This document shows, in pieces, positions 6,964-13,409 of a DNA stretch of 14,322 bases. This stretch comes from Baffinella frigidus. Lineage: Eukaryota; Cryptophyceae; Cryptomonadales; Baffinellaceae. A program made the position numbers and the translations under genes. The notes under the pieces are model-generated. The model was not told the DNA's origin. It made no database searches and was given only the letters and a program-made list of their open reading frames with translations. Position 1 is the stretch's first letter; each line of letters starts with the position of its first letter. The DNA is taken from positions 225,986 through 240,307 of the forward strand of contig MU646416.1 of assembly GCA_026770585.1 (NCBI GenBank). The letters are read 5' to 3'.

Positions 6964-7718
6964 TTACCCCGACATCAACCGTAGGAAGAGTGCGTTAAGC
7001 TTGTCCATCTTGCGCACATCCTGTGCTTGATCCGTCCGGTATTTCAAGCACTGCGCACCCGAAGAGACTGTTAGGCGAATAACGCACGACGCGCACGAAC
7101 TGACCATTCTCTCCTCGATTGCGAATCGAGGTCGCAAATATTCCCCACCAAGCCTCTGGCGGCAGCGCCAGATGATCTGACTGCAAACCGTCCCCTTCGC
7201 CGGATATTGTCTGTCAACTACGTCGGCCGCCTACGAACCAAAACTGCGATTGCCCACCCAGCGTTCCTGACCACCAGGCTCCGCACTTCCACACCGCTCG
7301 ATCCGACTAGTTTCCTCGCAGACCTCCTCGACCAGCACTGAGATCAGCTTCATCCCTTTCCACAAGCTCGCTCGTGCCGATGGCACGAACGCGGTGCTGC
7401 GAGGCTGCTGAGCCGAGAGGAAGTAGGGGGGGCGGGCTGCGGGGCCGTACCACAACGTCATCCGTGACCTTGAGCACCAGCTTCGCCTCCACGTGCCGGT
7501 ACTTGACCAAGTAGCGCGTCTGCCCAGGACACGCGCTCGCTCAGGACACTCACCCCGGGAGAGTTCAAGGACAGGGTTCACATCTAAACACCTTCCCCTC
7601 GCCAACGGGGGCTGCCTCGCTTTCGGTAGAGGGGCAAGGCACAGACCTTCTCAGGTGACGCAAGAAAGAGCTGCTGCGCAGCCTCAATGAAAGAATTCCA
7701 GCTCTCGATGTACACCAT
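6964..7718 (-). CDS. SRP9: Signal recognition particle 9 kDa subunit (SRP9), complete, three exons
   Basis: SRP9 pairs with SRP14 to bind the Alu domain of SRP RNA and slows elongation while the ribosome is brought to the ER membrane. Exon 1 (7718-7647) has ATG then VYIESWNSFIEAAQQLFLAS and ends PEK. Exon 2 (7519-7451) reads TRYLVKYRHVEAKLVLKVTD and ends DVV. Exon 3 (7050-6964) reads CLKYRTDQAQDVRKMDKLNA, then LFLRLMSG and TAA. The hallmark segments are W..F...A..L, KYRH, KVTDD and CLKY.TDQAQD in the family's order. Introns of 127 bp (GTCTGT...GGGCAG) and 400 bp (GTACGG...GCGCAG) are phase 0 and GT-AG. The product is 75 residues, slightly shorter than the roughly 86 of the animal protein, mainly at the C-terminus. 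Unlike its neighbour it has no exon-edge copies in its introns. It is transcribed divergently from the gene at 8188. Confidence 0.95.
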
Positions 7719-8187
7719 CCCGCCCAGCCCGCCGCAAGCCGCTCCTCACACTCCGCCTCGCGATCCCCACGCCTCCGAGACTGGGAACACGGACGAGTGG
7801 CAAAGCGCCACTCCGGTCCTCGCCTGGCGGGATTCCAACACACTCTCTTCCCCGCAGGCCTGTCGAGATCACGGTACCCTCGTTCTCGATCGTGCACGTC
7901 CCTGATGGAAGGAGAGAGGAGAAAACAGGGCCGTCCCACGTCGATGACCTTGCACTCGTGAAAAGTCAAATGTTGACAATTTGGCAACTTAGGTCTCCTA
8001 AGTTGTCCATCTGTCCACTTTTGAAGAAGACGTTTGTGGGCCGATGGCGAATTTTGCGACCAATGACCTAGGAAACACCTGTTGAGGTGACCAGCGACGC
8101 GCTTTCGCGGGGAAGTTGACGGCCTGGTGGAGGCCTTCTGGCTGGTGGCCCTCCTGTTCTCTTGAGTTTCGATCAGGGAGGTGAAAA
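7719..8187. promoter_or_regulatory. Divergent intergenic region between SRP9 and the HEAT-like gene
   Basis: A 469-bp gap between two start codons pointing away from each other, so it must carry both 5' UTRs and at least one promoter. The one clear structural element is CAACTTAGG-TCT-CCTAAGTTG at 7985-8005, a perfect 9-bp inverted repeat close to the middle. No convincing TATA box is seen. Long minus-strand frames here are open by composition and look like shadows. Confidence 0.55.
7985..8005. promoter_or_regulatory. Perfect 9-bp inverted repeat, possible dyad binding site
   Basis: CAACTTAGG and CCTAAGTTG separated by TCT, roughly midway between the SRP9 and HEAT-like starts. It could be a symmetric transcription-factor site or a short RNA hairpin. 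Both are inferences. Confidence 0.35.
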
Positions 8188-8442
8188 ATGGCGATTTCCG
8201 GGGACACGGCCGTGCGGCCCGGAAGCGCAGAAGCCGAGGACCCCGAGGACGAGCTCGACGACCTCCTCGAGGGCTACGATGGCGATCAGTTTGGCGGAAG
8301 GAATGCAACTGCCGATCAGCGCTTCGAAGACGCTGCTGCTGCGGTGCGGGCGGACCGAGAGATCAAGAAGCTGACGCAGGAACTGCGAGCGACGACGTTC
8401 TGGGAGTTTCGGATCCAGTACATGCGGGTGCTCGCAACAGAG
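8188..8442 (+). CDS. Exon 1 of HEAT-repeat-like protein gene (85 codons)
   Basis: ATG at 8188 in a purine-rich context (GTGAAAAATGG). The N-terminal 45 residues are acidic and probably disordered (EAEDPEDELDDLLEGYDGDQ). From about residue 45 the sequence becomes helical: DQRFEDAAAAVRADREIKKL, then TQELRATTFWEFRIQYMRVL and ATE. I place the donor at GAG|GTTCTC (8443), phase 0. If unspliced, the frame stops at 8460 giving a 90-residue protein, which is the main alternative. The splice is preferred because a strong pyrimidine-rich acceptor and in-phase helical exon follow 201 bp later. The proposed intron 8443-8643 ends CCCTTCTCTCAG. Confidence 0.65.
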
Positions 8443-8643
8443 GTTCTCGGCGCTGAATGATACACCCCGCACCTCCGAACACCGTGACATGCAAACTCTG
8501 AAACGCACATACCCTTTTATCCATATTGTCTGGAACAATATTATCGAGAAAATAACTGCCTGGCCCCTCCTCCTTGCACCCTGAGCCCCGACCCCCCCCA
8601 ATGACCCCGAAGGCGCCAGCCCTCACCCCCACCCTTCTCTCAG

Positions 8644-8733
8644 GTCGCCAAATTCCGTGCGGTGGTGGAGCCCGCGCTGATAGTGGAGGCAGTCGCGGCG
8701 ATCGCTGAGCGCGCTGAGGACTGGAACGAAGAG
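8644..8733 (+). CDS. Exon 2 of HEAT-repeat-like gene (30 codons)
   Basis: It follows the acceptor TTCTCTCAG and reads VAKFRAVVEPALIVEAVAAI then AERAEDWNEE, two amphipathic helices, with donor GAG|GTCTCA at 8734. Phase 0 at both borders. The last 23 bases plus a donor are repeated at about 8999-9021 (GCTGAGGACTGGAACCAAGAG then GTCC). MITE d is inserted three bases inside the following intron, so the present donor context is partly the target duplication. Confidence 0.7.
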
Positions 8734-8736
8734 GTC

Positions 8737-8890
8737 TCATCCGGGAACATGTTCAATTTCAAAGGAAATGGACTATCACACCGGAGTATGCCCTAATTTA
8801 ACTGTACTTAGAGCCCTAATTAATTTTCTTCCAACTCCTATGAACACTTAGGGGTCCATTTTCTTTTAAATTAAACATGTCCCCGGATTA
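8737..8890. mobile_element. Foldback MITE 'd', 154 bp, TSD GGTC, inserted at a splice donor
   Basis: Arms of about 37 bp with roughly 5 mismatches: TCATCCGGGAACATGTT at the left, TAATCCGGGGACATGTT as reverse complement of the right. It is flanked by GGTC at 8733-8736 and 8891-8894. The left copy spans the exon 2/intron border (GAG|GTC). The element's terminal A plus the G of the right duplication make AG|GTC, so the element itself has GT...AG borders. Confidence 0.85.
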
Positions 8891-9081
8891 GGTCCCAACC
8901 CCACGCAAGATTCTTGGGTTAAGCTGGGTGAACAAGTCAGTGCACACGGAATGTGTACCGACTTTCCGAAATCTAAGATTTTTCTGTTTTTGCTATCGCG
9001 CTGAGGACTGGAACCAAGAGGTCCTCTTCATTGAGAGGGATTAAAATGTAGAGAGCGCCGAAAGAGGCTCCCACGACTCCA

Positions 9082-9199
9082 AGCTCTGCCTGAGTAAAAC
9101 CCGGCTCGCCATAAATGTATTTTAGTTGCACTTGTGTACCAGATTTTTCTGCTCCATATATGTGTTTTATGGCGAGCCCAGTTTTACTCATACAGAGCT
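9082..9199. mobile_element. Hairpin-forming repeat, about 118 bp, in intron 2
   Basis: The arms AGCTCTGCCTGAGTAAAACC...GCTCGCCATAAA and the inverted TTTATGGCGAGCCCAGTTTT ACTCATACAGAGCT match closely. I see no target duplication, so it may be a MITE of another family or an inverted duplication. A second smaller hairpin (TTTGCTATCTCATC / GATAAGATAGCAAA) lies near 9294-9352. Confidence 0.55.
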
Positions 9200-9404
9200 A
9201 GAGGTCTGACTGACCGTGGCACCACTCATGAAGCCCGAATGGGAACCGCTTTACTGAATTTAAAATATGGAAACATATTTAACTTTAACCACCTTTTTGC
9301 TATCTCATCGTTTTTGGTGCTATGGTAAAGCTACGTCGAGGATAAGATAGCAAATTTCACCCTTAGATGATGCAATAATCCTGGGCTTGCATTAAATTAT
9401 GCAA

Positions 9405-9842
9405 TCCTGGGAAACAGGTAAGGCTCGTGGCGGTCGAGGCCCTAGGGATCTGACCCTGGCTCGCGGGAGCATTCTCAGCGGGTTATATCCCCGCTGAGAT
9501 TGTATCAAGCTAATCAAGAAGTTATCGTGTCAAACTCGTACATCCGCTCGTGAAACCCGAATGGAAACCGCACCCCCTGAATTCTCGAATCGTGTTCTGC
9601 TGTACAGGTGAGGTTGGTGGCACTGATCATAAAGACCGAATGGAAACCGCACTCTCTGAATTTGCCAACCGTGTTCTGGTGTACAGGTGAGATTGGTGGC
9701 GGTCGAAGCCCTTCGGGTCTGACCCTGGCTTCCTGAATTATCCAACCGTGTTCTGATGTACAGGTGAGGTTGGTGACACCGCTCATGAAACCCGAATGGA
9801 AACCGCACCCCCTGAATTTTCCAACCGTGTTCTGGTGTGCAG
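9405..9842 (+). repeat. Array of four partial upstream copies of exon 3 (acceptor plus exon start)
   Basis: CAG|GTRAG junctions occur at 9417/9418, 9607/9608, 9686/9687 and 9763/9764 before the real one at 9842/9843. The last four are spaced 77-79 bp apart within a tandem repeat that also includes CTCATGAAACCCGAATGG and CCAACCGTGTTCTGNTGTAC. Each copy keeps 15-27 bases of exon 3 (GTGAGGTTGGTGGC...) before diverging. Because the exon begins GTGAG, every acceptor is directly abutted to a consensus donor. Confidence 0.8.
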
Positions 9843-9929
9843 GTGAGGCTCGTGGCGGTGGAGGCGCTGGCGCGTGCTGCGGAGGAAGGGAACGTGCTTG
9901 CTTACGATACCATCACTGCGCGCATCAAG
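9843..9929 (+). CDS. Exon 3 of HEAT-repeat-like gene (29 codons)
   Basis: Acceptor TGTGCAG then VRLVAVEALARAAEEGNVLA, then YDTITARIK, then donor AAG|GTGCCT at 9930. Joined to exon 2 the text reads ...EDWNEE-VRLVAVEALARAA, which matches the HEAT pattern (D-x-x-x-x-VR-x-x-A-x-x-AL-x-x-LA). Phase 0 at both ends. It is the only copy in the region with both an intact start and an intact end. Confidence 0.75.
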
Positions 9930-9969
9930 GTGCCTCTCATCCGCAGAAAGCCTACGGTGTCGGTGGATT

Positions 9970-10113
9970 TCATCTCGGAAGATAACTGAATCAGTTCCTT
10001 TTCAATAGGAGCTTGAATAGGAGAAATTGGTTAGGGCATAGTAAATTTAAAGAGGCCTCCTAATGAAATGAAAACGCCCATTAGGGAACTGATTCAGTTA
10101 TCTTTCGAGATGA
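9970..10113. mobile_element. Foldback MITE 'e', 144 bp, TSD GATT
   Basis: Terminal inverted repeats of about 28 bp: TCATCTCGGAAGATAACTGA / reverse complement of right end TCATCTCGAAAGATAACTGA. GATT is present on each side (9966-9969 and 10114-10117). It interrupts the array of donor copies downstream of exon 3. Confidence 0.85.
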
Positions 10114-10139
10114 GATTGTTTGGACGCGAATTGGTACAC

Positions 10140-10610
10140 AATTTACGGGGGGGACGCGCGTGCGTATGATACCATCACTGCGCGCGCCAAGGTGCGTCCC
10201 AATGCGTAATCACGCGCCTGACTACGACCTAGAGTGGATCCTGAGGCGGGCCCGAAACCTGTGAGGAGGAGGACGTGCTTGCTTATGATACCATCACTGC
10301 GCGAATTAAGGTGTGGCTCTGGGGTTTCGGTGTCTGGGCCATAGTCAAACAGCCATGGTCTCTCCGGTAGGGGATCGCGCTCTTCGGTAGGGGTCTCTTC
10401 GGTAGGGGAACGCCAAACACGGCCTCCTCGAGAGGGGAACGCGTTTGCTTATGGTATTATCACCGCGCGCATCAAGGTGTGCCTCGCGGGTTTCTCAACT
10501 CTAGCACCCACCCCTCACACCAAGGGTTTAGGAGGGGAACCCCCGAACCTAGAGGTTAGGAGGGGGACGCGCTTGTTTATGATACCATCACTGCGCGCAT
10601 CAAGGTGCGT
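10140..10610 (+). repeat. Array of four partial downstream copies of exon 3 (exon end plus donor)
   Basis: TATGATACCATCACTGCGCG followed by CCAAG, ATTAAG or ATCAAG and then a GTG donor occurs with donors at 10192, 10311, 10477 and 10605. All keep about 40 bases of the end of exon 3 (LAYDTITARIK in frame, with a few changes) and the donor. All lack the exon start and an acceptor. Spacing is 119-166 bp, with the first gap enlarged by MITE e. Confidence 0.8.
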
Positions 10611-10685
10611 TGCAATACGTAAACGTAAAGGTTACGTGCACTAGTACCAATAGTAGAGATACGTAGGAAGCAAGTACCGCATTCG

Positions 10686-10750
10686 GCTAGGGTATAGGGG
10701 TTGCGGTTCAGGCTTTCGGGTGTAGGGTGTAGGGTGTAGGGTGCAGGGTG
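10686..10750 (+). repeat. Telomere-like block (GTGTAGG variant)
   Basis: GGGTGTAGGGTGTAGGGTGT and flanking TTCAGG/TTTCGGG words, G-rich on plus, inside the proposed intron 3. Confidence 0.75.
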
Positions 10751-10962
10751 GTCAGATTAAACTCCTGTTTTCTCCGGAGTGCGGGTTTCGTTTTTGAGCT
10801 TCTTTCACCGCCACTGGTTTAAAAGAGCCTTGTCGCTCGTAGGGTGCGGGCAGAGGTTTAAGGTTTAGATGCCCCGCGCTGCTGTGGTACTTGTCCAACT
10901 GCCACAGGACTGTGCAGCGAGAGAGCAGCAAAAACATCTTCTTCTTTCCATTCCGAATAACG

Positions 10963-11075
10963 GGTAAATCAAGGGTCGATCTAAAATCTGAAATCGACGA
11001 TTTGCTCCGATCGTGAGGGCTGGTGGTGTGCGCTGCAGGACCACGAGACACCAGTGCGCGTGGCGGCTCGCCACG
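10963..11075 (+). pseudogene. Copy A of exon 4 and its upstream intron
   Basis: GGGTAAATCAAGGGTC through AAATCGACGATTTGCTCC and GTGAGGGCTGGTGGTGTG to the acceptor GCTGCAG, then DHETPVRVAAR before the frame breaks. It is the uninterrupted counterpart of copy B (11340-11598), which is split by MITE f. The 10751-10962 stretch has only short unassigned frames. Confidence 0.65.
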
Positions 11076-11082
11076 TTGTTCA

Positions 11083-11210
11083 CTTAACCCAAGAAGCGGC
11101 GCTAGCGAAGAAGCGGCGCTAGCGAAGAAGCGGCGCTAGCGAGCCTCATAGCGCCGCTTCTTGGGTTAAGCTTAACCCAAGAAGCGGCGCTAGCGAGCCT
11201 CATAACCCCC
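11083..11210 (+). repeat. 17-bp tandem repeat and inverted copies of the end of exon 4
   Basis: GAAGCGGCGCTAGCGAA repeats about three times from 11092. It is followed by an inverted copy and another direct copy ending GCGAGCCTCATAACCCCC. The unit contains GCGGCGCTAGCGAGCCTC, the core of exon 4 (AALASL), so the material is derived from that exon. Confidence 0.75.
11149..11192. repeat. 44-bp perfect palindrome with no spacer
   Basis: The two 22-base halves around 11170/11171 are exact reverse complements, centred on GGGTTAAGCTTAACCC. Confidence 0.85.
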
Positions 11211-11339
11211 GAACGTCCCGAGCAATCCAAACAAATTTTCGATGAATGCGCTGCCCCCAACCCTCCCGGTTCGACCAAATTATCGATTTTAGGCTTGAGA
11301 TTTCCCCTTGCAGAGACCCCAGATCTGGAGTCGCTGCAA

Positions 11340-11598
11340 GGGTAAATCAAGGGTCAGTCTAAAATCTGAAATCGACGATTTGCTCCAATCTCATCCGGTC
11401 AGGTATTTAAATTAAATGCTCGGGAGTTCCCCGAATGTACGAAAATTACTACACATGATCTTTCGGACACGGCTCTTTTATCGCGTGTGTAGTAATTTTC
11501 GTTGCATGGGGAACTCCGCCGAGCATTTAAATTAAATACCTGACGGGATGAAATCGTGAGGGCTGGTGGTGTGCTCTGCAGGACCATGAGCCACCAAA
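11340..11598 (+). pseudogene. Copy B of exon 4 and its upstream intron, split by MITE f
   Basis: Same intron sequence as copy A, interrupted at CTCCAATC by MITE f, then continuing GTGAGGGCTGGTGGTGTG to acceptor CTCTGCAG and DHEPPK before running into an A-tract. It ends as an acceptor-plus-exon-start fragment. Confidence 0.65.
11391..11551. mobile_element. Foldback MITE 'f', 161 bp, TSD AATC
   Basis: Ends TCATCCGGTCAGGTATT and (reverse complement of right) TCATCCCGTCAGGTATT; arms of about 64 bp with small indels. It is flanked by AATC at 11387-11390 and 11552-11555. Copy A at 11008-11021 shows the corresponding empty site (CTCCGATCGTGAGG). The inner CGAAAATTACTACAC is shared with MITE c. Confidence 0.9.
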
Positions 11599-11653
11599 AA
11601 AAAAATCTTTTTTCAGTCGAAATCAAGTGTGTTGAATGTGGTGTGCGCTGCAG

Positions 11654-11725
11654 GACCACGAGCCACCAGTGCGCGCGGCGGCTGCAGCGGCGCTAGCGAG
11701 CCTCGTAACCTCCGAACTTCCCGAG
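11654..11725 (+). CDS. Exon 4 of HEAT-repeat-like gene (24 codons)
   Basis: Acceptor GCGCTGCAG then DHEPPVRAAAAAALASLVTS and ELPE, with donor GAG|GTGGGT at 11726. Phase 0 at both ends. D-x-E-P-P-VR-x-A-A-x-x-A-L-x-x-L is a classic HEAT helix-turn-helix pattern and follows naturally after ...TITARIK of exon 3. Exons may exist between 9929 and 11654 that I did not recognise. Confidence 0.65.
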
Positions 11726-11738
11726 GTGGGTCCCTCCC

Positions 11739-11813
11739 CTGTTGACTGAACCGGACAGGATCTGCTGTTGACTTAACCGGGCAAGGTTTGCTGTTGACTT
11801 AATCGGGCAGGGT
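11739..11813 (+). repeat. About 25-bp tandem repeat (CTGTTGACTTAACCGGGCA)
   Basis: Three copies of CTGTTGACTTAAYCGGGCAG-like units directly after the donor of exon 4. The following segment (GTACCGGGGATGTAACTTAA ... GTGGAAAACGAGTG ... CCGTGG ... GAGGCGCCGTTC) at 11816-11912 is repeated at 12060-12150 and partly at 11949, so this intron is also tandemly duplicated. A frame at 11950-12075 opens after CAACAG but I could not establish it as an exon. Confidence 0.65.
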
Positions 11814-12171
11814 TTGTACCGGGGATGTAACTTAATCGGGGAGGGTGTGTACGTGGAAAACGAGTGATTTGTCAACAGCCGTGGGACTGTCGTAGTGAGG
11901 CGCCGTTCTGTACCGGGGAGGGTTTGTACCCGGAGTATCAGCGATTAGTCAACAGCCGTGGGTGTCACGGCTCAGGATGTCATCCTGAGGTGCCATCCCT
12001 CCAGCGCCATCCACCACCACCCTTGCGCCCAAAACCACAATGTCCTCCGGGCAGGGTCGGTACCGGGGAGGTAACTTAACCGGGGAGGGTGAGTACGTGG
12101 AAAACGAGTGGGTTGCAAACCGTGGACTGTATTCATGAGGCGCCGTTCCTGTAGAGCCAACCCCCACCGCT

Positions 12172-12229
12172 TTTTCAGGGTTTGGGGTTCAGGGTTTGAG
12201 GTCCAGGGTTGGGGTTCAGGGATTGGAGG
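12172..12229 (+). repeat. Telomere-like block, strongly degenerate
   Basis: TTTTTCAGGGTTTGGGGTTC AGGG and TTGGGGTTCAGGG words, G-rich on plus. Confidence 0.65.
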
Positions 12230-12246
12230 AGCACAAAACCTCAATG

Positions 12247-12363
12247 TCCCCATCCTCACCGCACCCAACAGGCTTGCCCCTGACCTCACCTTGATGCGCG
12301 CAGTGATGATATGTGTGCCGCACCTCGTCGGGGCAAGCCTGTTGGGTGCGGTGAGGTTGGGGA
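12247..12363. repeat. Inverted repeat with 34-bp arms
   Basis: Arms 12247-12280 and 12330-12363 (GTCCCCATCCTCACCGCACC ... and its complement) have a single mismatch and a 49-base loop. The ends do not match the T(C/A)AT family and no target duplication is visible. It could be an inverted duplication or an unclassified MITE. Nothing is recognised at 12364-12620 except a 12545-12557 GAGGTACCCCT fragment of the TA-type MITE. Confidence 0.75.
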
Positions 12364-12625
12364 CCTCCACCCTGACTCACCTCGTCCCGAAGCTACACGA
12401 TCAGCCCAGCATTCCAGCTACGTGATCACAAACTCCGAACATGGTTCTGGGGTCACTCGGCCGATTGGCTGATTCGCCGCGAGTGCACTGCAAATCCAGA
12501 GATTTGTTCAAGTCAATTCACCCACAAAATCTGTCAACTTAGAAACGAGGTACCCCTAATGGGTACTTCAAAATCGATTTTTGCTAGAGTTGACCAGTAC
12601 AAAAACTCCGCCCTGGCAGTGGAGT

Positions 12626-12703
12626 GATTGGTCAACAGCCTGGTTCTCCAAACCCGAAACACCAAACCACAGCGAATCCCACGGCTGTCGACCAATCACT
12701 CGT
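12626..12703. repeat. Inverted repeat, 18-bp arms
   Basis: AGTGATTGGTCAACAGCC and the inverted GGCTGTCGACCAATCACT with one mismatch. It lies just upstream of the first acceptor copy of the last exon. Confidence 0.65.
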
Positions 12704-12726
12704 TTTGCCCTGCCTCTCCATGGCAG

Positions 12727-12780
12727 GTGGTCTTCCCGCCTGACGTCGCTCTTCGAGTCCCCGATGGGCCCAGTCCGCTG
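12727..12780 (+). pseudogene. Copy 1 of the last exon group, frameshifted
   Basis: Acceptor CCATGGCAG then GTGGTCTTCCCGCCTGACG, which has one extra C relative to the other copies, then GTCGCTCTTCGAGTCCCCGA and TGGGCCCAGTCCGC. The insertion breaks the VV.RL..LFESPM frame. It ends in a G-rich run. Confidence 0.6.
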
Positions 12781-12852
12781 GGGGGGGTTCGGGGGTGGGG
12801 TTTGTGGGTGTGGGGTGTGGGTGTGGGGGTTCGGGGTGGGCCATCCACTGAT

Positions 12853-13094
12853 TCTTTATTCCGCACTAATCCGGTATTCCGCACTAATCCGGTGTATCCA
12901 ATAATCCGGTATTCCGCACTAATCCCGTATATCCAATAATCCGGTATTGCGCACTAATCCGGTATCTCCAATAATCCGGTATTCCGCACTAATCCGGTAA
13001 ATCCAATAATCCGGTATTCCGCACTAATCCGGTATCTCCAATAATCCGGTATTCCGCACTAATCCGGTATCTCCAATAATCCGGTATTCCGCAA
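12853..13094 (+). repeat. 35-bp minisatellite, about 7 copies
   Basis: Units of CCAATAATCCGGTATTCCGC plus ACTAATCCGGTATCT, nearly identical. It ends two bases before the GGCAG acceptor of copy 2 of the last exon. The unit contains TAATCCGGTATT, close to the termini of the 4-bp-TSD MITEs. Confidence 0.9.
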
Positions 13095-13099
13095 GGCAG

Positions 13100-13145
13100 G
13101 TGGTCACTCGCCTGCCTTCGCTATTCGAGTCCCCGATGGACCCTA
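13100..13145 (+). pseudogene. Copy 2 of the last exon group
   Basis: Acceptor AGGCAG then VVTRLPSLFESPMDPI, after which similarity is lost near CTGTCCTGA. It keeps the acceptor and exon start only. Confidence 0.6.
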
Positions 13146-13220
13146 TCTGTCCTGATTTATGCTATCTTAAGCCTCGGTGTATGCCTAAGATAGCATATCC
13201 ACCCTTATCTTCGGCGTTGC
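13144..13220 (+). mobile_element. Fragment related to the core of MITE a
   Basis: CTGTCCTGAT, a TGCTATCTTAAGCC/GGCCTAAGATAGCA-like hairpin, and TGCCTAAGATAGCATATCCA CCCTTATCTTCGGCGT correspond to the interior of MITE a (615-690). A second copy with TGCCTAAAATAGCATATCC is at 13440-13490. No termini are preserved. Confidence 0.5.
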
Positions 13221-13249
13221 TAGGCTCCAGAAGCGTTCTGGTTCTGATT

Positions 13250-13409
13250 TCATCCGGGCGAGTATTCATAATGAATACGATTTCGGGAATCTCCGATTCG
13301 ATTTTGGTGTATCTTGAGGCTCTAAATGAAGTCTAGATAGACGACTGTCTTATGTATACCCCTCAAGATACACCAACATCGTATTCATTATGAATACTCG
13401 GCGGGATTA
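13250..13409. mobile_element. Foldback MITE 'g', 160 bp, TSD GATT
   Basis: Ends TCATCCGGGCGAGTATT and (reverse complement of right) TAATCCCGCCGAGTATT, running on into the shared CATAATGAATACGAT. It is flanked by GATT at 13246-13249 and 13410-13413. The duplicated sequence at 13511-13530 (TTCTGGTTCTGATTCGCCCT) is the matching empty site. Confidence 0.9.

Noticed and set aside
7565-8308. A 247-codon minus-strand open frame
   Set aside because: It overlaps SRP9 exon 1 in a different frame and the antisense of the HEAT-like exon 1, is arginine/serine/proline-rich, and has no motif; it is open because of base composition.
8973-9191. A 72-codon minus-strand frame with a protein-like hydrophobic stretch
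   Set aside because: It runs across the hairpin repeat at 9082-9199 and the antisense of an exon 2 fragment; the apparent composition follows from AT-rich DNA and the repeat.
10871-10969. A 32-codon plus-strand frame starting MPRAAVVLVQLPQ
   Set aside because: No acceptor, no HEAT pattern beyond the first few residues and no related copy; treated as chance.
11949-12075. Possible exon on either strand in the CCGTGG...GAGGCGCCG repeat
   Set aside because: Plus and minus translations are both plausible, the related copies contain stops, and no donor-acceptor pair is convincing.
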